Made by a program: the position numbers and the translations under genes. From Candolleomyces eurysporus (lineage: Eukaryota; Basidiomycota; Agaricomycetes; Agaricales; Psathyrellaceae): DNA of 64,000 nt. Positions 21,195 to 33,304 of this stretch are shown here, piece after piece. The notes under the pieces were generated by a model that worked only from the letters and a program-made list of their open reading frames with translations, had not been told where the DNA came from and ran no database searches. The stretch lies in the NCBI GenBank assembly GCA_027579435.1, contig JANBPK010000735.1, forward strand, positions 1 through 64,000. The letters run 5' to 3'. How positions within the stretch are numbered: position 1 is the stretch's first letter; each line of letters starts with the position of its first letter.

Positions 21195-21430
21195 TAAAGT
21201 GTGCACGCTCACGCACATGAGAGGTATTGAGTTAGTCGTTAGAGTATTCAACGATTGCAGTGAATAAGAACAAGAAGAGACGTACAACAACCTCTCCAAG
21301 GTTGTCAACGGAAAATGCAATCAACCCGTCCGGAGACACTAAATTGAAGTTCCGATACCTCTCGTCGAAACAATCTCAAAAATCAGCCTGTTGAGGTCAA
21401 TAAGTTTGTGTCGTGGTTCCAGATTGCTGG
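21195..21430 (-). pseudogene. relic of a type I F-box first exon
   Basis: Runs parallel to 23205-23420, the exon 1/intron 1 part of the adjacent type I gene: shared blocks acgtacaacaa-ctctcca, cgatacctctcgt and aaaatcagcctgttgagg. The frame is broken by substitutions and indels, and no second exon is present. A leftover of a further tandem copy. Confidence 0.65.
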
Positions 21431-21615
21431 CGTAAGGATTTTTGAGTGAGAAAGGGGCATCCTGAATTAGACGGGGATGGGAGTATAAAAAGGTAGCATG
21501 AGGGTATAGAATAAAGCATACCAGTTACATCGCGTACCATAGATAATAATAACGCACAGGCAAAAGAACAGGGAATGGGTAATGACAATAGCTCGTCACA
21601 ATGACAGACAACCTC

Positions 21616-23453
21616 TTAACTCCAAGCGCTATTCCTTCCACTCCCCGCCGCCAGGAATGCCATCTTGGGTTCAAGTTGCCCGAGGGCGTCCTCGGTGGGG
21701 TTCCTAATCCCAGCAAAAGACACAATGCTCGGCAAAACCCCCGCATATGTCTTCATGAGTGGCAGGTGGTACTTGAGCCCCTTTCCGAAGGCGTAGGTCA
21801 TAAGAGAAATATCCGTGAGGGATGGGCATGGGTGGCATCCACGATCTTTGACTTGCTGAATGAATTTAGCCTAGGGACAAATATCGCATGGCAATTAAGC
21901 AAGACTAAACAAAGCAAAAGATGGATGAATGGATACTCACCGAGACGGCCTCAATCAGAGCAGGATTGAGAGTCCACGAAACGGACTCATCATCTGGACA
22001 TAGTGTTCCATACACGATGTTCAGCTTGACAAGATTTGGACAAATCTTGACGATAATCTCTACTACATCAGGTCTGAGCACTGTCACATCCACATGAAGC
22101 TCTCGAAGAGGTTCCTGCCGGACGCGATTAAACGCTCTCAACGTACTCTCCAAGCCCGTCGCAGAGAGCGAGTCTTGGATTGTCAACGAAGTAGCGCTTT
22201 TGCCCAGATGGACGAAATAGTCGAGGGCAGCACGCCACTCCAGCGTCTCCGATTCCTGGCCCCTCCACGGGAACTTGAACTTGAGACTCTTGAGATTGGG
22301 TAGAGTAGCCTGGGAAGTTGCACCGACTTGGGACCATTGAGGTTCTGCGGAGGGATCGAACGAGTCAGACGAGATCCATCGGCGGGGGGTGTTTACAGGA
22401 ATGATGGATAGATGCTGGATGGTGTCTGCGTTCCTCGAAAGTAGTTGATGAAGGTCGGTGTCTTGCGTCGGACCCTGAACGATAAGCTGAGCCGGGATAT
22501 GCAGCTCCAAATCGCGGAGGTTAGGGATGGTCCCCAACGCACTCCAAATGACTTGACAGTCGCCTTCAAGAGACAATTTCTCCAAATTGCGGTTCTTCTC
22601 CGATAGCTGCCGTACAAACGGGACTACCTCGTCGGACACCTTGAAGTTCTCCCTCGCACTCGACCAGAGTCTGAGGACGAAATGCCGGACATTTCTAGGG
22701 AACATATCCTGCCCCGGAATGATGTCTTCGAAAAATAGGCTGTCCACATCCAGTGTCAACTTGCGAATCGACTTCCTAACCACTGGCCAAATGTATTCCT
22801 GCATGCACGTCGGCAGGAACATGATCATCTGCTCCGGTGGAGGCATAGGTTGCCAAGCATGATTCAGCCGAACCCTCCTCTTAATGTACAATTCCTCCAG
22901 ATTCGTCAGTCCTTTCAAAGCCTGTTTGAGCATCCGGCGACGTGCAGGTGGCCTAGGGAGGTCTGGGAGTTGGATAACGGTGTATTCTGGTTCGGGAGAA
23001 GTATCCTTCTTGGACACACGTCGTTTGACCCTTCTCCAGATGGTGTCAGGTTTCTTGGGAATTGGGACGCGTTTGAAAGCTGGAGGTTCGTCCCTCTCTG
23101 GGTATATAGCTCGACAAACTTCTTCGGGCCAGATAGTCAACGTTCGAACGCGTTTGGCAACGTCAGGATTCCTAGTAAAACGCACATCCCCACACATGAG
23201 AGTTATCTAGTTAGCCTCTAGGCGCCAGAGTATTGGATGGACAGGAGAAGACGTACAACAATCTCTCCATGGTCTCAACCAAATTAGCCCCATCCGGGGA
23301 CACCAAACTGAGGTTTCGATACCTCTCGTTCATGGCAGTCTCGAAAAACAGCCTGTTGAGGCCTATGAGTTTGTGTCGTTCTTTAGGTTCCAGCATCTCC
23401 GCGATGTGAAGCCATAACTCGGTCGGGAGTTCAGGTCGTTTATCGGTGGACAT
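21616..23453 (-). CDS. F-box/leucine-rich protein, dispersed type I, left copy
   Basis: Exons 23257-23453, 21941-23171, 21616-21870; introns have gtacgt and gtgagt donors and phases agree. About 560 aa. The F-box-like region is at residues 6-45 (LPTELWLHIAEMLEPKERHK, GLNRLFF), followed by RYRNLSLVSPDG at the exon 1 end. The middle exon has leucine-rich repeats (LRDLELHIPAQ, LKSLKFKFPWRG, LRELHVDVTVL). The last exon encodes a conserved tail (CHPCPSLTDISLMTY, KYHLPLMK, VSFAGIRN). Paralogue of 35667-37541 in the opposite orientation. Likely SCF adaptor; substrate unknown. Confidence 0.8.
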
Positions 23454-23559
23454 TGTCACTTCTGCTGGGTATTTGGAGAGATCGCAAGTGACCGAGAGAG
23501 AGGAAGAGAAAGGAGTGGAATTGAAGAGAGTTGCATATGTTCATTTCAGGTTCCTGAGC

Positions 23560-23573
23560 ACGTCACCTTTATA
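23560..23573 (-). promoter_or_regulatory. TATA element with adjacent TGACGT, type I left copy
   Basis: Reads TATAAAGGTGACGT on the - strand, about 107-120 nt upstream of the start codon at 23453. The paralogue at 35667 has TATAAAGATGACGT at a similar distance, so the element is conserved between copies. Confidence 0.55.
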
Positions 23574-23813
23574 TGTCTTCCCCGACGACCGTAACAACTC
23601 TCAGGGATCTGTCAGATGAGGGCGGTGCGCCCGCAATCAGTATTTAAAACTCCGAAATACAATAACTATCGTTACAGTGGAATGCTGAATAGTATTAGCT
23701 AGCTCTACAGTACGTTTTTGAAGTCTAGTATGGTTATGAATCTATAGATCATGATGCAATGCGTAAGTCATCGTCAGTCGTAAGTTCGTAACCTCAATCC
23801 AACCGATTAATGT

Positions 23814-25854
23814 CTATAGAATCCTTCGCTCAGAAGCGTTGCGTTCCAGCGCGTCCTTCGTTATTCCAACGCGCTGGATTCCAGCAAACTTTTCGATACC
23901 ACGGAAGTGGTTTGCCATGATTTTCATCAGGTCCAAATCATATCTGGCACCCTCCCCACGAGTGAAAGTCATGAAAGATATATCCTTGAGAGAGTCACAA
24001 GGAAACAAGCTTCGGTCGGCGTTGACTTGCTTGTTGAGTACGGTATGGAACCCGGCCTAGACGAATAGGAGTCATGTCAGCCATGCACGACTGACAGAAG
24101 GGCATGGAGCGGAACACCCACCTCGTCATAATCAAACGTGTCCAGAAACTGAAAATTCCCCAATTCCCCACACACATCTGAGTCCTCCACATTCTCCAAA
24201 GGTTTCAACACCTCATACACAAGACACAACTTCACGAGGCCTGTACACCTCGAGAAGACGCATTTGAGTATATCTGGCGTCAAAGTCCTAACCCTCACGC
24301 AGAGTTCCCTCAACCTCCCCTTCCTCTCCTCCGAGAAAGTAAACGGTCCCAATACGGCTGTGAGCTCTTGACACGACCCGATCGAATTCTGCACGGCCAA
24401 AGACTCGAGGTTTGGCGCCAAAAGCGCAAGGTACTTCAACATCCTTCCGCACTGCTCAGCCCTAACGGGGAGCCGAATCTTGAGACTTGTAAGGAACTTG
24501 AAAGGCCGGAAGTCAGCGGTGGCATAACGCCATGCCGAATAGTTGAACAGGTCTTCCCCTGCGAGGTCCTCGGGCTCCTCCTCTTCAGATTCAGTTTTGC
24601 TGCGGCCACCGATGAGCGAAAGGTGTTGGATCCCCGCTGGAGCCGCCACCAAAAAATGGTGAATTCCACAATGCCGGGGTCCGCACATCATTCCCTTCCC
24701 GCTCGGCCTTAATTCCAAAGAAAGCAAATTCGACAGGGAGTAAATCGCGTTCCAGACGCCTCTACTCCCCGTTTGCAGCGAAATCGTTTCCAATTGGTTG
24801 GGCTGGGATCCACGGTCATTGAGGTATCGGACAAAGGTCACGACATCGCTCGCGACGGCATCCCTCTTCCTCTCTTCCTCCGCGTCCCAAAACTCTGGTT
24901 CAGACGGCCAGAGCTTTAATTCGAAGTTCCGGACATTGAGAGGGATGTTGGGAAGGATGGGTACAACATCGTTGAACGATGCTTCATCGACGTCGAAAGA
25001 GAGTTTTTGTACGGTTTTCTTGACTCCCGACTTTTCTGACCATATTCCGTCGCGCGTCTGGCACACGAAGCGTCGTAGTTCGTCCAGGCGATGGTCGTCC
25101 CATCTAGCATCGCGCCTTGCGTGGTACTTGATAGACACCTCCTCCACTCCGGGGAGGGAGCTGAGAAGGGCCTTCAAGAGCCCCTCGAGACCTTCAGCGT
25201 AAGGAGGCGGAGGTTTGGGTCTATTGCGATATTGGACCGGAGGTGGACTTGCTGCAAGAACGGCCTCCACTGGAGGGTCAGGCAAGGCTCGCTTCTTCAC
25301 AAACAGCTTCTTCAACACTTTCCAGCTCTTCCCGGGCTGCTCTGGTTGCGCCCCGCCNAGGGGGGACACCGGGGGCAANCCCCAACAGCAGTCGGTGGCA
25401 TTGGCACCCCAGGGTCGCGGACCCCTCTCCTCCCCTTCCCCTCCCTTGGATGAATCGCCTCGAACACAGACTCTGACCAGAGAGTCAACGTCCTAACGCG
25501 TCTTGCGACCTCGGCCACTCTATAAACACGAGGTGCCACTCGATCATCAGCATCCGGAATGNAGTGGACCAGCGGAGGCCGCGATTGCGCCATGGATTCA
25601 ACTCACTGCAACCTCTCCATGATCTTTGCAAGCTCTGCACCATCCGTAGACACCAGTCTAAGGCTCCCATACTGCTCATCCATGTACAGATTGTAGAACA
25701 GTTTGTTCAGGCTGAACATACGCTTGGTGTCCGCCGGGGACAGTTCAGACGCGATCTTGAGCCATATCTCGTTTGGGAGCCCGAGTTGAACCTGCAACTT
25801 GAAGTCTTGGGTCGGAGGGAGAGCAGGGAGAGGTCTAGAGAAGAGGCCGGACAT
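23814..25854 (-). CDS. F-box/leucine-rich protein, dispersed type II, left copy
   Basis: Exons 25607-25854, 24122-25519, 23814-24056; about 628 aa. F-box-like segment LPNEIWLKIASELSPADT with LNKLFYNLYMDEQYGSLRLV after it; start chosen to match the paralogues (MSG/MSS then PLP..LP). Two Ns at about 25358 and 25379 fall in a C/G-rich run of exon 2; dropping both restores one frame. Repeats such as LLSLELRPSG, LTSLKIRLPV, LRELCVRVRTLTPDILKCV. The last exon ends with the same kind of tail as type I (LKDISFMTF, LDLMKIMANHF, KFAGIQR). Paralogues: 33305-35242 and the broken 51121-52609. Confidence 0.75.
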
Positions 25855-26200
25855 CCTTCCGCGGGAAGGGGAAAAGGAGATGTTCTGGTTATTGGAAGGA
25901 AACCGAAACCCGGGCTGCACTGGAATTTGATTCCGTGGCCCGTGCACGAGATGAGCGCGTCATTGACAGACGCGTCTGGCGATCATAATAATTAAGAGCG
26001 CGTTTGATTGCCGGATCGCTGCACGAGACACTTTCATGCACTGCCACTGCTTTCAGGTAGTATACCAACCAATCTATAAGTCCAAGAGTGTCCGAGATGA
26101 GTGTCCTATGTATGTACGTACGTTCAGCATTGTATATGTAAACCAAAAAACCGAAGAAAAAGGTCAGGTACAGCGACTCTAGCTAGTTATATTTACTAGC
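25855..26200. other. intergenic, type II F-box start to TTC7 3' end
   Basis: 346 bases upstream of the type II gene and downstream of TTC7. Nothing recognised. Confidence 0.5.
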
Positions 26201-29200
26201 CTAGATATACGACCCAATAGCAGCCCCGACCTCCCTCACACCCCTCGCCTCTGACAACCTCAATGCCCTCTCGAGCGCCTCACCCTCTTTCTCCGCTCTC
26301 CCTTGCAGCCTATACGCCGTACCCAGGTAGTACCATACCTCTGGGACGTCCCACCCGCGTCCTCGCGACAGGGCGGTGAGCAGCCCGCAGGCCAAGTCAA
26401 TATCGGATTGACTGGGACGGTTGGCGGGGCTGCTGGAGTCTGGCGAGGCACATTCACTGGCGTTGGGGGAGGTGGGACTAGACGGAGGCGGTGTGAGGTA
26501 CAGACGCGCGAGGTGGACCGTGGCTGACACATCGTCTGGGTCAATGAAGAGCGCTTTCTGGAGGGTTGAGATGGCGTGTTGGGTGTGGCCCAATGCGTTG
26601 TAGTATAGAGCAAGCTACAAAGCAAAAAGAATCACGCCAAATTAAGCATTGGAAGGTGAGGAGGAGGAGAAGGAGGGTGAAGACGAACCTGGACCCAGAC
26701 ATTAGGATTATGCTCATCCTTAACTTCACCCTGCTGGATAGCACCTTTCGCTTCGTCGATCTTGCCCAACCTTCGGAAAGTCGCCGCGGACATGAGCCAA
26801 AGGTCACTGAGCAACCTATTTTCTCGGATGGCCCGTGGAGTCGGGACAGCGGTAGCAGTCCCAAAGCCGGTTTGAGGTCCAGGAGAAGGCGCTGGAGGTG
26901 GAGGAGGAGGCGTGATTGATTCAGTCGGTGTCCCAGATTGAGAATGTATGATTGACGATATCCGACGGCGGGAATGAATCGAGGAGGCTTGGTACGACGT
27001 TTGCTGCAAGACCGCATGGAAGTCTGATGGTGAAAGCAAAGCAAGGTTCAATAAACGTGTAGAATTTCTATGAAATCAAAGAGTAAGTCACCTGGAGTAC
27101 TACTCGATCTTCTCAAACTCCCATTCCTCGTAACCCCATGTCCAATCTTCCTCCCAACGGCGGATATCCGAAGTTGACTCTCTCTAACACTCTCCTTTAC
27201 CCGATTCTTCAGCATCTGCTGCATCTTCTTCGACTTGCTCGTATCTCCACCTTTCTCTTTGTTATCCTTCTCCGACCGTTCGAGCGACGACGACCTTCGT
27301 GACCGGCCAAGAGCACCAAGCGCGCTTTTCTTCTCGCTAGAGGATCTCCGGTCGCCATTGACTATCTCTTCTTGATTGAACGAGCTGGCGTCTGGACTGG
27401 CGGGAGATATGGTTATAGGCGGAAGACCGTCCGGATCCCCGTTCGACACAACAGAGGAAGCGGATACCTCGAGCGTGTCTACTCGGACGAAGGAATCTCC
27501 GGTTGTCTGCATTTGAACGGTGGTGGCATGGAGCGCAGAGATGGATACGGAGGATATGTTACGAGGGTCGATGTCCAATGAGCGACGGGGTTCGCTCACC
27601 GATTTCAAATGGGCTGTCGGAGGAAACACGGGTAAGTAAGTGAAACAGCATATTGGCAAGAAATGGACGTACGATCCTCTGTGGGCGCCGCAGATGGGCC
27701 AGTACCCTTCTTCTCTGCAACCCAACTAAACACGTCCAACCACCCCTCCTCCGCACCTTCAGGACCCTGCCTCACCTCTACCAACGCCATCTGCGTCATA
27801 CGCAACTGCAAACCCCATTCAAACAAATCTTGTCTGGATGGTGGGACCGGATCTAAGATCGACCGCAACAATTGGGCTGAGGGTGGGACGAAGGTCGCGT
27901 CGGACGACAGGACGCTAGCGTTCAAGGCACCGACGTGGTCTATTTGGATGGGTGTGACGGTTTCGGATGTGAAGGTCCTGGTGAGTCCGCCGTTGTTGTT
28001 GTTGCCGTCCCCGTTGATGGCGATGTTCAATGCAAAGTGTTTGCTTTGCCGCCTAGTCCGAACGGACCCCGTCAATTCTTTCCCACCTCCATCCACTGTG
28101 GTACCGTCGTCTGCGTTTGAGCCACCTGATGTCTCGACAGGTGTTTGTGGAAATTTGGGCTCTTGGGTGTCTGAATCGGGGTCGGCGAAGAAATCGAGGT
28201 CGGCAGCGTGTGCGAGGATCGTATCTGCTTCTTCCCATTTTTCCACAGAGGAAAGTAAGAGTCCCAGGAGATGCCAGTAGTGGATGTCCCGGGAGTTGCC
28301 TTGGGCGGCTATACCTGCGTGTTGAATGGCTTGGTCGAGGTCCCGGTGTGGGCTGTCACGCGCATACGAAAGTGCGAGGTGGAAATGAGCGGATGGCGTT
28401 GGGTCGATGGAGATTGATTCGAGGAGGTGCTGGTGGGAGGATTCAAGGAGACCAGGGCGAGCGAGGGGGTCTTGGCCTGGACTCGATGTTCAGCAACTCT
28501 GGGGGCAAGTGGCGGTATGAAGAACTAAAGAAGAAACATACCTTTGACAGCTAGCACACCATCTGCAATACCTTCAGCCAACGCAAACTCAGCACGCAGC
28601 CTCTGGCATTCAGCTTCAGTATCCGGATCCATGACTTCTGCGAACTTCATCCTTTCTTTCGCTTTACCGAGGACGGTTATAGCTTCTTTCACATCGTCCA
28701 ACTCTTGGGATCCCGGAGCAGCCGAAGCGGTTTTGCAGAGCATCTTCGCACCAAAGACCAAAGTCTCCAACCAGTTGATATCGGTGTCCGTGTCCTCGAG
28801 GTACCCGTCGTGTTGGTCATTGACAAGACTGTCGTTGTCGTTGGGGTTGACACTGTCACCAGCACCTTGTTTACTGGCTTGCCATGCTTTAGATACGACT
28901 TGGATGTATAGACGTAGACACCGCTTGGCGAGGCTTGCGTCCCCTGAGAGGTATAGGAGTCTTGTCAGGTGGCGGAAGACGCGAGATGAGTTGAAGGTGA
29001 GGCGGGTAGCCCACCAGAGGATCTAGATAGTCTTGCTCTCAGCATGGTTTTAGAGATAGATAGATTGTGACTTACGTCGAGAACCCAGTTTGCGTGTTCT
29101 CCTCTTGCCCCACTCGCTTCCCATACGGCCACACATAGGTCGACGAATTCCTCGACTTTGACATTCCTTTCACCAGCTTTGGGGAACTTGGTGCTTACAT

Positions 29201-30472
29201 TCAGGATGGCTCGATAATCTTGAACGACCGAACGTGCTGTATGCAACCAGATGGGCGTCTTCTCTGAAATGGGCATAGACGATGATGGTCCCTTGGGTAT
29301 TCCATGCCTCAAGACGAGCGCTCGAAGGTAAATAGAAGATATCGTAGACCGATGCTCAGTCCTGAATGTCGGTGGCCAACTCGCACTGCAGATCGTGTAT
29401 TTATCCAACCACATCCAAAGGGAATCTTCCTCGCCGGTTGCATCATCTTGGGAGATGTGGATGTTCGATGTACGGGAGCTCAAACAGATGGCACGCCATA
29501 GGAGACGTTCAACCCATCTCCAGAGTTCGCGGAGTTGGGTGAAGGGTGAATAGTCGAGTTTGCCAGAGGGGAGGCGGGCAGGGGTCGAAATGAGGGAAGA
29601 GAAGTCGGAGGACTGGAGGACGCGGAAGGCGGGGAGGGCTGCGACGTAGGCTCGGAGTGCTTTCTTTGGATTTTCGGGATTCAGCTTCTCATGAGACATG
29701 CCTGCGCGGAGGTTTAATTAGATGGTGAGGGAGGAAGAATGAATAGCGTACCCTGGAGACAAAGACTTCGGAATGTCTCCGTTAGTGCCCAACCGCGGCC
29801 ATCCCTGACTTCGGCGACAGACGACTCGATGTAGGACGAAAAGCCTCCAGTGACGGACGATGAAGCTGAAGCCGGACCGGTGCTTGTGGGTATGGTCAAT
29901 AGATTGCTCGTGCTTGAACTTGCAGTGCCTGTCTTGGGTACGAAGGCCTGGATCTGGGAGAAATCTGGGACTTTGGCAAGGTGCGAGAGGCAGTCGGATG
30001 GCCGTCCTAGAGCGTAGGCGTAGTATGCCAGCGCAAAGCTGACGCTCTGAAGGACCAATGGCCTCTTGAGTATGCAGTACGAAAGAAGAGAAATGGGTAG
30101 GTTACACGTACATCCGAATTCGCGGTCTGCAATGCCTTCAAGGTCTCATAACCCTTGAGTGCCTCCTGTGTCCTCTCGGACGGCAACACCGATTCGTCCC
30201 CCAGCTCGACACTAAAGTCGCGCACATCGGCATAGTCTTCGTCCTCGTTCAGAGAGCTGCTGGCAAGGAGGAGAGCGAGGTCGTAGTTGTGAGATGCAAG
30301 CTCGGATACGTCATTGAAGCCTTTGCAGTGCTTATTGAACTTCCTGAAGAGGTTGTCCCAAGAAAGCGGTTTGGCGTTGGGTTCTTTGGCAGGGAGCGGG
30401 GCGAGCCANCTGGCCAGCGGTGAGGGCAGAGCGGAGCTGGGACCAGTAGTGCTTTTCCTTGACACTCGACAT
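26201..30472 (-). CDS. TTC7/Ypp1-like TPR scaffold of the PI4-kinase complex
   Basis: Family role: with EFR3 it anchors the Stt4/PI4KIIIalpha lipid kinase at the plasma membrane. Eight exons: 30112-30472, 29752-30064, 29076-29701, 28542-29022, 27673-28476, 27092-27613, 26689-27023, 26201-26614, about 1284 aa. N-terminal VKEKHYWSQLRSALTAGQW, helical repeats through SLAKRCLRLYIQ and IHYWHLLGLLLSS, a long Ser-rich insert (exon 6, SKKMQQMLKNRVKESV), and C-terminal TPRs (ALYYNALGHTQHAI, VWYYLGTAYRLQG). The N at 30409 is surplus: the duplicated copy lacks it and dropping it restores the frame. The start at 30472 precedes the conserved segment; a start at 30529 or an upstream mini-exon with a gtatga intron is possible. 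Confidence 0.85.
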
Positions 30473-30556
30473 AGACTCTGACAAGAGACGTGGAGCAGAG
30501 ACGCGACAAATATATTTGGCTCCCATCATACCTGTCCTTTCTCCGCTCATCTCATC
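30473..30556. promoter_or_regulatory. head-to-head TTC7/DPH2 intergenic region
   Basis: Only 84 bases separate the DPH2 start (30557, +) from the chosen TTC7 start (30472, -); with the alternative TTC7 start at 30529 only 27 remain. Both promoters must overlap the opposite gene or share this stretch. The duplicated copy has the same arrangement (48303-48386). Confidence 0.6.
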
Positions 30557-32549
30557 ATGTCCTCCGAACAGACCACCTCCTTTTCCTCCACCGGCGAGGA
30601 TGTCATTGCTCGCACGATAGATATCGACCAGGTGCATGGTCGTGCAGGCGATCTTGAAGACTTTTACGAGATCCAGAGGACCGCCGATGAAATCGTTGCG
30701 GGAGATTTCAAACGGGTGCGCAAATTCCAGTCTTTCTGTTCGATCCTCAGCTCAAGCATTCCATCAGATAGCCCTGCAGTTTCCAGATGAACTGCTTGGA
30801 GACTCTGTGCCCGTATTTCGATTGTTGAAAGCCCGTATTGGCTCTGGACGCGAGATCTACGTCCTGGCAGATACATCTTATGGCAGGCACGCCGATCCTC
30901 TCGAGGGTGCCGCTTCGTTCTAATCAGTGGTGTGCAGTTGTTGCGTCGATGAGGTTGCAGCACAGCACGTCGATGCCGACGCTGTTGTACACTACGGTTA
31001 TGCCTGCCTGAGTCAGTATGTGTGCTGTTTCCATCCTCGTCTTTTTATCTCATTGTTCTTGCAGGACATCTCGTCTTCCTGTGATCTATGTCTTTGGGAA
31101 GAAACCTCTCGATCTTGACCATGCCTTGTCGAGCATTCTTGAGGTTGTATCAAACAACGACGAGGAACCGAGCAACCCATCCGTCCTCCTCAAAAGCGAT
31201 GTGATATATTCGCATTTGATGGGTGCGATGCCTTCCTACTCATTGGAATTGTTAGATTACTGAGGTATCTGTAAGGTGACTTCTCGGCCAAGATTCAAGA
31301 CGCCCTACGCCTTCGGAACGCCACCGTCACCTATTCCCCTCTCCCTCCCAAAACCCTTCCCGCAAAATCTGGAGACCAACCGGATATCCATGACCAAGAA
31401 ACCTACACCACGATACTCTATATCGGTGGAGAAACATTGGCGTTGACCAATCTGCTAATGACCAACTGGGCAGTCTCAGGTATACCGTTTTCCAGTATCA
31501 TTTCGAGACTATTTGTCTAACTGTAGTCTTCAGGTCATCAGCTACGACCCCCAAACAAGAACAGCGAAAGTGGAATCTTCGCGTTCTAACAAAATGCTGA
31601 TGCGGCGGTATGCTGTCGTTCAGAAAGCCAGGGACGCAGATGTGTTTGGCATCCTTGTGGGGACACTTGGAGTTGGTCAGTCTTCTTTCCCGTCCTCGTC
31701 GATTGCTATCCAGAAAATTGATACCTGGCTATGTCTAGCTTCGTACCTCCCTCTCATCAAGCACCTGAGGTCACTTCTGGCCCAGCACCACAAAAAATCG
31801 TATACGATCAGCGTCGGGAAACTCAACCCTGCCAAGTTGGCAAACTTTTTGGAGATTGAGTGTTATGTGCTGGTGGCGTGTCCGGAGAATAGCTTGATAG
31901 ATGCAAAGGTACGTAGGGGAACGGGCTATCCCACCCCAAAGAAATGAAATCAATTCCTTGGTCTGACCTCCGTGAGTAGGAGTTTTACCAGCCTATCGTG
32001 ACCCCGTTCGAATTGGAGATCGCGCTTGGTGCGGGAAGGAGCTGGACGGGGAAGTATGTTCTTGATTTTGGACAGATTTTGAAAGAGAGTCAGGCCGGTA
32101 CGTTTTCCTACCAAATTCATTTGATTGCATTTTCTGAATACGATGTGAATTACAGTCAATGGCTCCGAGAAGGGCGCTGAAAAGAGTGATAACGAGGAGA
32201 AAGAAGACACTGACCAGCCAGTGTTCTCTCTAGTTACTGGGAAATACCGGCAAGCAAAAAGATATGGCACTGAAGAGAAGTCAAATGGCGTCGAGGTCGA
32301 TAGCACTTCTTTGGTGGTTCGGAACCAGGAAGACGCAGTTTCGATTGCTTTGCCTAACAGTGCGGCAGGTAAGTTGGCGTTCTTCCCTTTCACGTATTTG
32401 TCTTTGTTGATATGATATCGTGTAAAGCGCAATTCCTGCATCAAAGAACCTACCGGGGACTTGAGACGCGGCTGGGTGAGGATGAGCCTGGTGTACTGGA
32501 GCAGGGACGGAGCGGGATAGCGAGAGAGTACCAGACAGACCGTGTTTAA
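30557..32549 (+). CDS. DPH2: DPH2, diphthamide synthase subunit 2 (copy 1, one-base frameshift)
   Basis: Partner of DPH1 in the iron-sulfur heterodimer that starts diphthamide synthesis on eEF2. Ten exons: 30557-30715, 30768-30886, 30938-31015, 31065-31222, 31276-31479, 31534-31675, 31739-31908, 31980-32097, 32156-32368, 32428-32549. Motifs: [27 protein letters not shown] joined to SCCVDEVAA (with conserved Cys), [48 protein letters not shown]. Intron 2 (30887-30937) needs a GC donor. Exon 5 is one base too long: GGG at 31468-31470 where frame needs two, compared with the other copy. Either a real lesion or a base-call error. Confidence 0.85.
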
Positions 32550-33304
32550 TACTACGTTATTTGACTTGCCTTGCCTTCACCTTCCGGCGCCAGAGCCCAG
32601 GGAGAGCCTACCTACGCTGCGGCGGCCACTGGCTGTATCATTCGTGTCTGTTACCTTTAGACCCGGTCAAGACGAATGAAAGTAGGTGATTCAGACTTGA
32701 ACAATATCTCGAGCTAATGTGGATGATGAGATAGGGCAGAGATTTGAAACAGAGGTCGAGAAAGGGGGCGACTAGACTCAGTCGAGAGAAGGGCTTATTC
32801 CTGGTGAGACAGGTAAGGGGATGCAAAGAACATGAAGACGAGGGATGGGGAGGACCGTGGTCAGGACCTCACGAACGAAGGAAGGGTCAACGAAATGGAT
32901 TGACTCAAATTTCGGCTTACTTCGCACCTCCACCTGGCTACTACCCGCTTGCGACTCATGCCCATTCGCGATACAAACCATGAAGGTGTCGATTCTACCG
33001 GTTGAAGACTGGCGCTTACTTAGGGTCTTCTGTCAAATTTACTGGACCAACAGGGACAAGATCGGGTTCATATTCGTCAAACGGAAGACTTTCGTCACCA
33101 GTGCTCATACCTCTCCAGCTCACAACTACCTGCGGCCTCGCAAGGTGTGGCTGTGCAAATGCGGTCTTAATTGGTTGATCTCCTTTGTCTCCTCCATCAT
33201 CTCAACGTGCCTATGTTAAAGTTCAAAGTGGCCATGGCTGGTTGTCGACGTGTTTTCCTTCTGTATATTGAATCTTCATTCTTCTCTGTTTCTGTTCCTT
33301 CACA
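32550..33304. other. intergenic, DPH2 copy 1 to type II F-box gene
   Basis: 755 bases, closely similar to 50374-51120. No gene recognised. The part just before 33305 should hold the F-box gene promoter. Confidence 0.5.

Noticed and set aside
31440..31535. Reading DPH2 exon 5 through the intron without splicing
   Set aside because: In copy 1 this meets a stop. In copy 2 it inserts residues that break the conserved block leading to VISYDP; a 54-nt intron with a good branch site fits.
32550..33304. tRNA genes or other structured RNAs in intergenic DNA
   Set aside because: No cloverleaf with B-box-like GGTTCRANYCC was found by eye here or elsewhere in the window.
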